Shown one piece after another: positions 6,385 to 9,070 of a DNA stretch of 9,070 bases. The stretch is from positions 1-9,070 of the forward strand of contig URPG01000072.1 of the NCBI GenBank assembly GCA_900549675.1, read 5' to 3'. The notes beneath the pieces are model-generated. The model was given only the letters and a program-made list of their open reading frames with translations, was not told the origin of the DNA and did no database searches. Each line of letters starts with the position of its first letter. Position 1 is the stretch's first letter. This stretch comes from an uncultured Oscillospiraceae bacterium. GTDB lineage: Bacteria; Bacillota; Clostridia; Oscillospirales; Acutalibacteraceae. Made by a program: the position numbers and the translations under genes.

Positions 6385-8685
6385 TTATTCATCTCCTGCG
6401 CCTGAACTAACCGGTTCATCCGAAACAGGCGGCTGAGAAGTTTCTTGTCCATCTGGCTTGGCAGAAGTATTTTCTTTATAAAAGGCACCCGGATTCATGT
6501 TCGCTCCGTCCTGCGGCGGCAAAGAGGATTCGGATTCATTCTTTTTACTGGAGGAATTTGTTTGTCCCTGCCGAGTTGAATTATCTGTGTCTAAGCCATC
6601 GCGTGTTGAGGCGTTATCATCATCTGGGTCAGCATTGTCATTCGTCAAACCAAAGTATTCATCCAAAACAGCCTTTGCCACATTCATGGCTGCTTGTCCT
6701 TTACCACCATGCTCAATGACCACTGCAATTGCAATTTCGGGATTATCATAAGGAGCAAAAGCAATAAAAGTGGCGTTATCAGATTTACCATCCATATTCT
6801 CCGCCGTACCGGTTTTGGCGCCTATCGAAACAGGATAATTGCCAAATACGCTTTGTGCTGTACCATCGGTGGCAACTCTTCTCATGCCTTGTTTCACTGC
6901 CTGCATGGTCGTGTCAGAAATACCGGCATCAAAAACAACCTCAGGTTCATATTCGTTTGTCACACGGTTCCCGGTATAATCGGTAACCTTGTCTAAAAAA
7001 TGCGTTTTTAATCTTACTCCATTGTTGGCAATGGTCGCAGCATAAGTAGCAAGCTGCAAGGGAGTAAAAGAGTTGTCAGCCTGTCCGATGGCCGCCTGAA
7101 TGGTGATGGCCTCTGTCCACGCTGCACCGGGATGATTTTTTAAATAATCCACCCGATTCGTCATACTGCCTTCTGATTCACCCAGTTCGACACCGGTTTT
7201 ACTGCCCAATCCAAAGGACTCTGCATAAGGCACCATTTTATCAATTCCTAAAGCTAATCCGGTTTCAAAAAAGAATGTATTACAAGAATTCTGTAAAGCA
7301 CTGTATACGTCTTCTATACCGGGACGGGCTAAGCAAGTGGGGCGATATCCGGCATAAGCAAACTTCTCAAAAACCCCGGTACAGGTAAATGTCGTCGATA
7401 AATTAATAGCCTGTTCTTCTAATGCAGCAACAGCAACTAGAGGTTTAAAAATAGACCCCGGTGTGTAAGTACCGTTAAGGGCACGGTTAAACAACGGTTT
7501 TTTCACCTCATCTGTCACCAATTCCTGGATATAATCACTGTCCGTATTATATTGGTTCATGTCATACGTGGGATAATTGGCACTGGCTAATATGCCGAAG
7601 TCCTTTACATCTAAGACCACTGCTGAACCCGTTACAACTCCCTCGGAATCGGTAATCGCATCAATCTGTTTCGCAAGTTCCTTATTGGCAGCAGCCTGTA
7701 ATTTTGAATCAATCGTTGTTTGAATTGAATTTCCGGCCTTGGGAGATTGGGTAATCATGGTAGAGGCGATACTGCCGTCATTGTTTAGATTGACCACCTT
7801 TTTTCCGTTAACTCCCCTCAGTTGGGGCTCAAACACATTTTCAAGACCGCTTTGACCATATCGGTCATCTAAGGTATAACCCTCAACATTACCTTTTTTG
7901 CCGTCATACACGTTACCTGCTTTTTTTTCTTGTTCGTACTGAACATCAGAAATGGCACCTACACGCCCTACTGTATGCGGCGCCAAAGAACCGTCTTCTC
8001 CATAATAGCGGGTCACCGCCACATCCGTTTCAATCCCCGGCATTTCACTTAAATGCTCATTGATAACGCCTACGGTTTCTTGCGAGACATCTCCGGCAAT
8101 GGTGAAAAAATTAGAAAAACCAAAGTCGTTTTTTACCATTGAGTAACGCAGAGAGCCAATAGCTCTTGTCATCTTTTGAGAATAACCCCCACAGTCAAAG
8201 CGGTCAATCAGCGCCTGCATACATTCTTCTGCGGTAGCATAGCTTTGCACATTGAGCATGGCATAGCTTTTCATATATTCAATTTCTTTAGGACGCGTTT
8301 CGTCAAAAATATAATTGCCGGAACTGTCAATTTTAATCGGCAGTTCATCCTTCCATGCTTCATTCCGGGATTCTAATAAATCTATAATTTTTAATAAAAT
8401 CGGATTTGGGTCATATCCTTTGGTTAAATCCATTTTTTGGTAAACTAAATTCACACTGTACGTGATTTTATTCCCAGCTAAAATATTGCCATTTTTGTCT
8501 AATATTTCACCTCGAACAGCAGACAGCTTAGTAAAGTCCGTGCTCTGGGCTTCGGCCAGTTCTTTATAATGATCCGTCTGTATAATCTGCCAATCTACTA
8601 AACGAGCCACAAAAACAGAAAAAATCATTAAAACAGCAAGTACCAATGCACCTGTTCTTCCTAATCTTTCACTTATATTCTTCAT
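6385..8685 (-). CDS. mrdA: Penicillin-binding protein 2 (elongation-specific transpeptidase)
   Basis: This class B PBP is a membrane-anchored D,D-transpeptidase that cross-links lateral-wall peptidoglycan, normally with the SEDS polymerase RodA and MreC/MreD. The protein has 766 residues. One N-terminal signal anchor lies at about 12-30. The pedestal/dimerisation domain starts with RGEILDKNGNILA (58-70). The transpeptidase domain spans about 350-678 with SIFK (nucleophile Ser411, Lys414), SCN (467-469) and KTGTAE (624-629). Residues from about 680 to 766 form a polar tail rich in Asp, Asn, Ser, Thr, Gly and Pro, making the protein longer than E. coli PBP2 (633). The ATG at 8683-8685 has GGAGG five bases upstream (8691-8695). 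It starts 19 bases after mreD, so the two are co-transcribed. rodA is not next to it. I call it PBP2 rather than a division PBP from the mreD linkage. Confidence 0.93.
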   Translation of the reverse strand: MKNISERLGRTGALVLAVLMIFSVFVARLVDWQIIQTDHYKELAEAQSTDFTKLSAVRGEILDKNGNILAGNKITYSVNLVYQKMDLTKGYDPNPILLKIIDLLESRNEAWKDELPIKIDSSGNYIFDETRPKEIEYMKSYAMLNVQSYATAEECMQALIDRFDCGGYSQKMTRAIGSLRYSMVKNDFGFSNFFTIAGDVSQETVGVINEHLSEMPGIETDVAVTRYYGEDGSLAPHTVGRVGAISDVQYEQEKKAGNVYDGKKGNVEGYTLDDRYGQSGLENVFEPQLRGVNGKKVVNLNNDGSIASTMITQSPKAGNSIQTTIDSKLQAAANKELAKQIDAITDSEGVVTGSAVVLDVKDFGILASANYPTYDMNQYNTDSDYIQELVTDEVKKPLFNRALNGTYTPGSIFKPLVAVAALEEQAINLSTTFTCTGVFEKFAYAGYRPTCLARPGIEDVYSALQNSCNTFFFETGLALGIDKMVPYAESFGLGSKTGVELGESEGSMTNRVDYLKNHPGAAWTEAITIQAAIGQADNSFTPLQLATYAATIANNGVRLKTHFLDKVTDYTGNRVTNEYEPEVVFDAGISDTTMQAVKQGMRRVATDGTAQSVFGNYPVSIGAKTGTAENMDGKSDNATFIAFAPYDNPEIAIAVVIEHGGKGQAAMNVAKAVLDEYFGLTNDNADPDDDNASTRDGLDTDNSTRQGQTNSSSKKNESESSLPPQDGANMNPGAFYKENTSAKPDGQETSQPPVSDEPVSSGAGDE

Positions 8686-8704
8686 AAAAACCTCCGTTGG
8701 CTAT

Positions 8705-9070
8705 TCAGTATTCACGCCAAAAGGTACGGGCAATCCCTCTGTTGATATAAAAAACAAGTGGGAAAAACAGCAGTGTGTAAAGGCAGACCGGCAAGTAATG
8801 GTGCAGTGCCACATAACTTGCTGCCGAATAGCCTCCGAACGTATAGCGAAAAATCCACCCTAAAAAAACCGTTAGTACAGTTACCCACAATCCTGAAACT
8901 ACCGCCGACAACATACTGACCCTTAAAATTGTGGTGGAAAGCCGGCTGACCACAAAGCACAGCACCGCCAAAACAGCTCCGTAGAATCCCAGACCACCGC
9001 CCACACCAAAATCAAGCAGCAAGCCCGCTAAAATACCAAACCCCATGGCAGCGCCTTCCCGCTCTACCAT
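8705..9070 (-). CDS. mreD: Rod shape-determining protein MreD, C-terminal part
   Basis: MreD is a small integral membrane protein of the elongasome that works with MreB, MreC, PBP2 and RodA. The frame is open to the right window edge and ends with TGA at 8705-8707. The 121 visible residues are short of the usual roughly 165-175, so about 45 N-terminal residues are off the edge and the Met at the edge is probably internal. Several hydrophobic segments are visible (about residues 9-24, 26-42, 49-73 and 93-110). The pattern EGAAMGFGILAGLLLDFGVG resembles the MreD consensus of a small-residue helix followed by LLLD and glycines. The family is weakly conserved, so the call rests on topology, this motif and position directly ahead of mrdA. 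Confidence 0.82.
   Translation of the reverse strand: MVEREGAAMGFGILAGLLLDFGVGGGLGFYGAVLAVLCFVVSRLSTTILRVSMLSAVVSGLWVTVLTVFLGWIFRYTFGGYSAASYVALHHYLPVCLYTLLFFPLVFYINRGIARTFWREY

Noticed and set aside
9068..9070. Met at the right window edge as the mreD start
   Set aside because: The remaining 121 residues are too short for MreD and start inside a conserved membrane segment; the frame is open at the edge, so this Met is probably internal.

Overview
The window looks like a chromosomal core-gene segment from a low-to-moderate GC anaerobic Firmicute of class Clostridia. The evidence is an oxygen-sensitive class III ribonucleotide reductase, a hisS-aspS pair behind a T-box leader, an mreD-pbp2-minD-mgsA neighbourhood, AT-rich intergenic DNA and strong purine-rich ribosome binding sites. 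I cannot name the genus. All seven genes lie on the minus strand, so transcription runs from right to left. I see no mobile element, CRISPR array, tRNA or rRNA.

Layout from right to left (5'->3' on the minus strand). mreD (5' end cut off by the window edge) is followed after 19 bases by mrdA (penicillin-binding protein 2), which has a long polar C-terminal tail. After a 119-base AT-rich gap holding a plausible sigma-A promoter come a short MinD-family ATPase and, 44 bases later, mgsA (methylglyoxal synthase). A complete T-box riboswitch starts about 10 bases after the mgsA stop and controls hisS (histidyl-tRNA synthetase). aspS (aspartyl-tRNA synthetase) follows after 149 bases. Last comes a 327-base regulatory region and nrdD (anaerobic NTP reductase), whose 3' part runs off the left edge.

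How the genes work together. mreD and mrdA belong to the lateral-wall (elongasome) machinery, and the MinD-like ATPase is a spatial-organisation protein often found beside it. mgsA is a metabolic bypass enzyme that commonly sits at the end of this cluster in Clostridia. hisS and aspS form a charging operon. Its leader reads as an aspartate sensor on two independent criteria: a GAU specifier codon and a UGGC T-box that fits discriminator base G73. nrdD has its own consensus promoter (TTGACA-N17-TATAAT) and two upstream NrdR-like boxes, so it is probably a separately regulated unit for anaerobic dNTP supply.

There is no clear novel system here. The points most worth a second look are: the Asp-specific T-box in front of hisS and its tight junction with mgsA; the tandem NrdR boxes and long structured leader of nrdD; an Asn in MgsA where E. 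coli has active-site Asp101; and a MinD that lacks the usual C-terminal membrane-targeting tail in a cluster without minC, minE or rodA.
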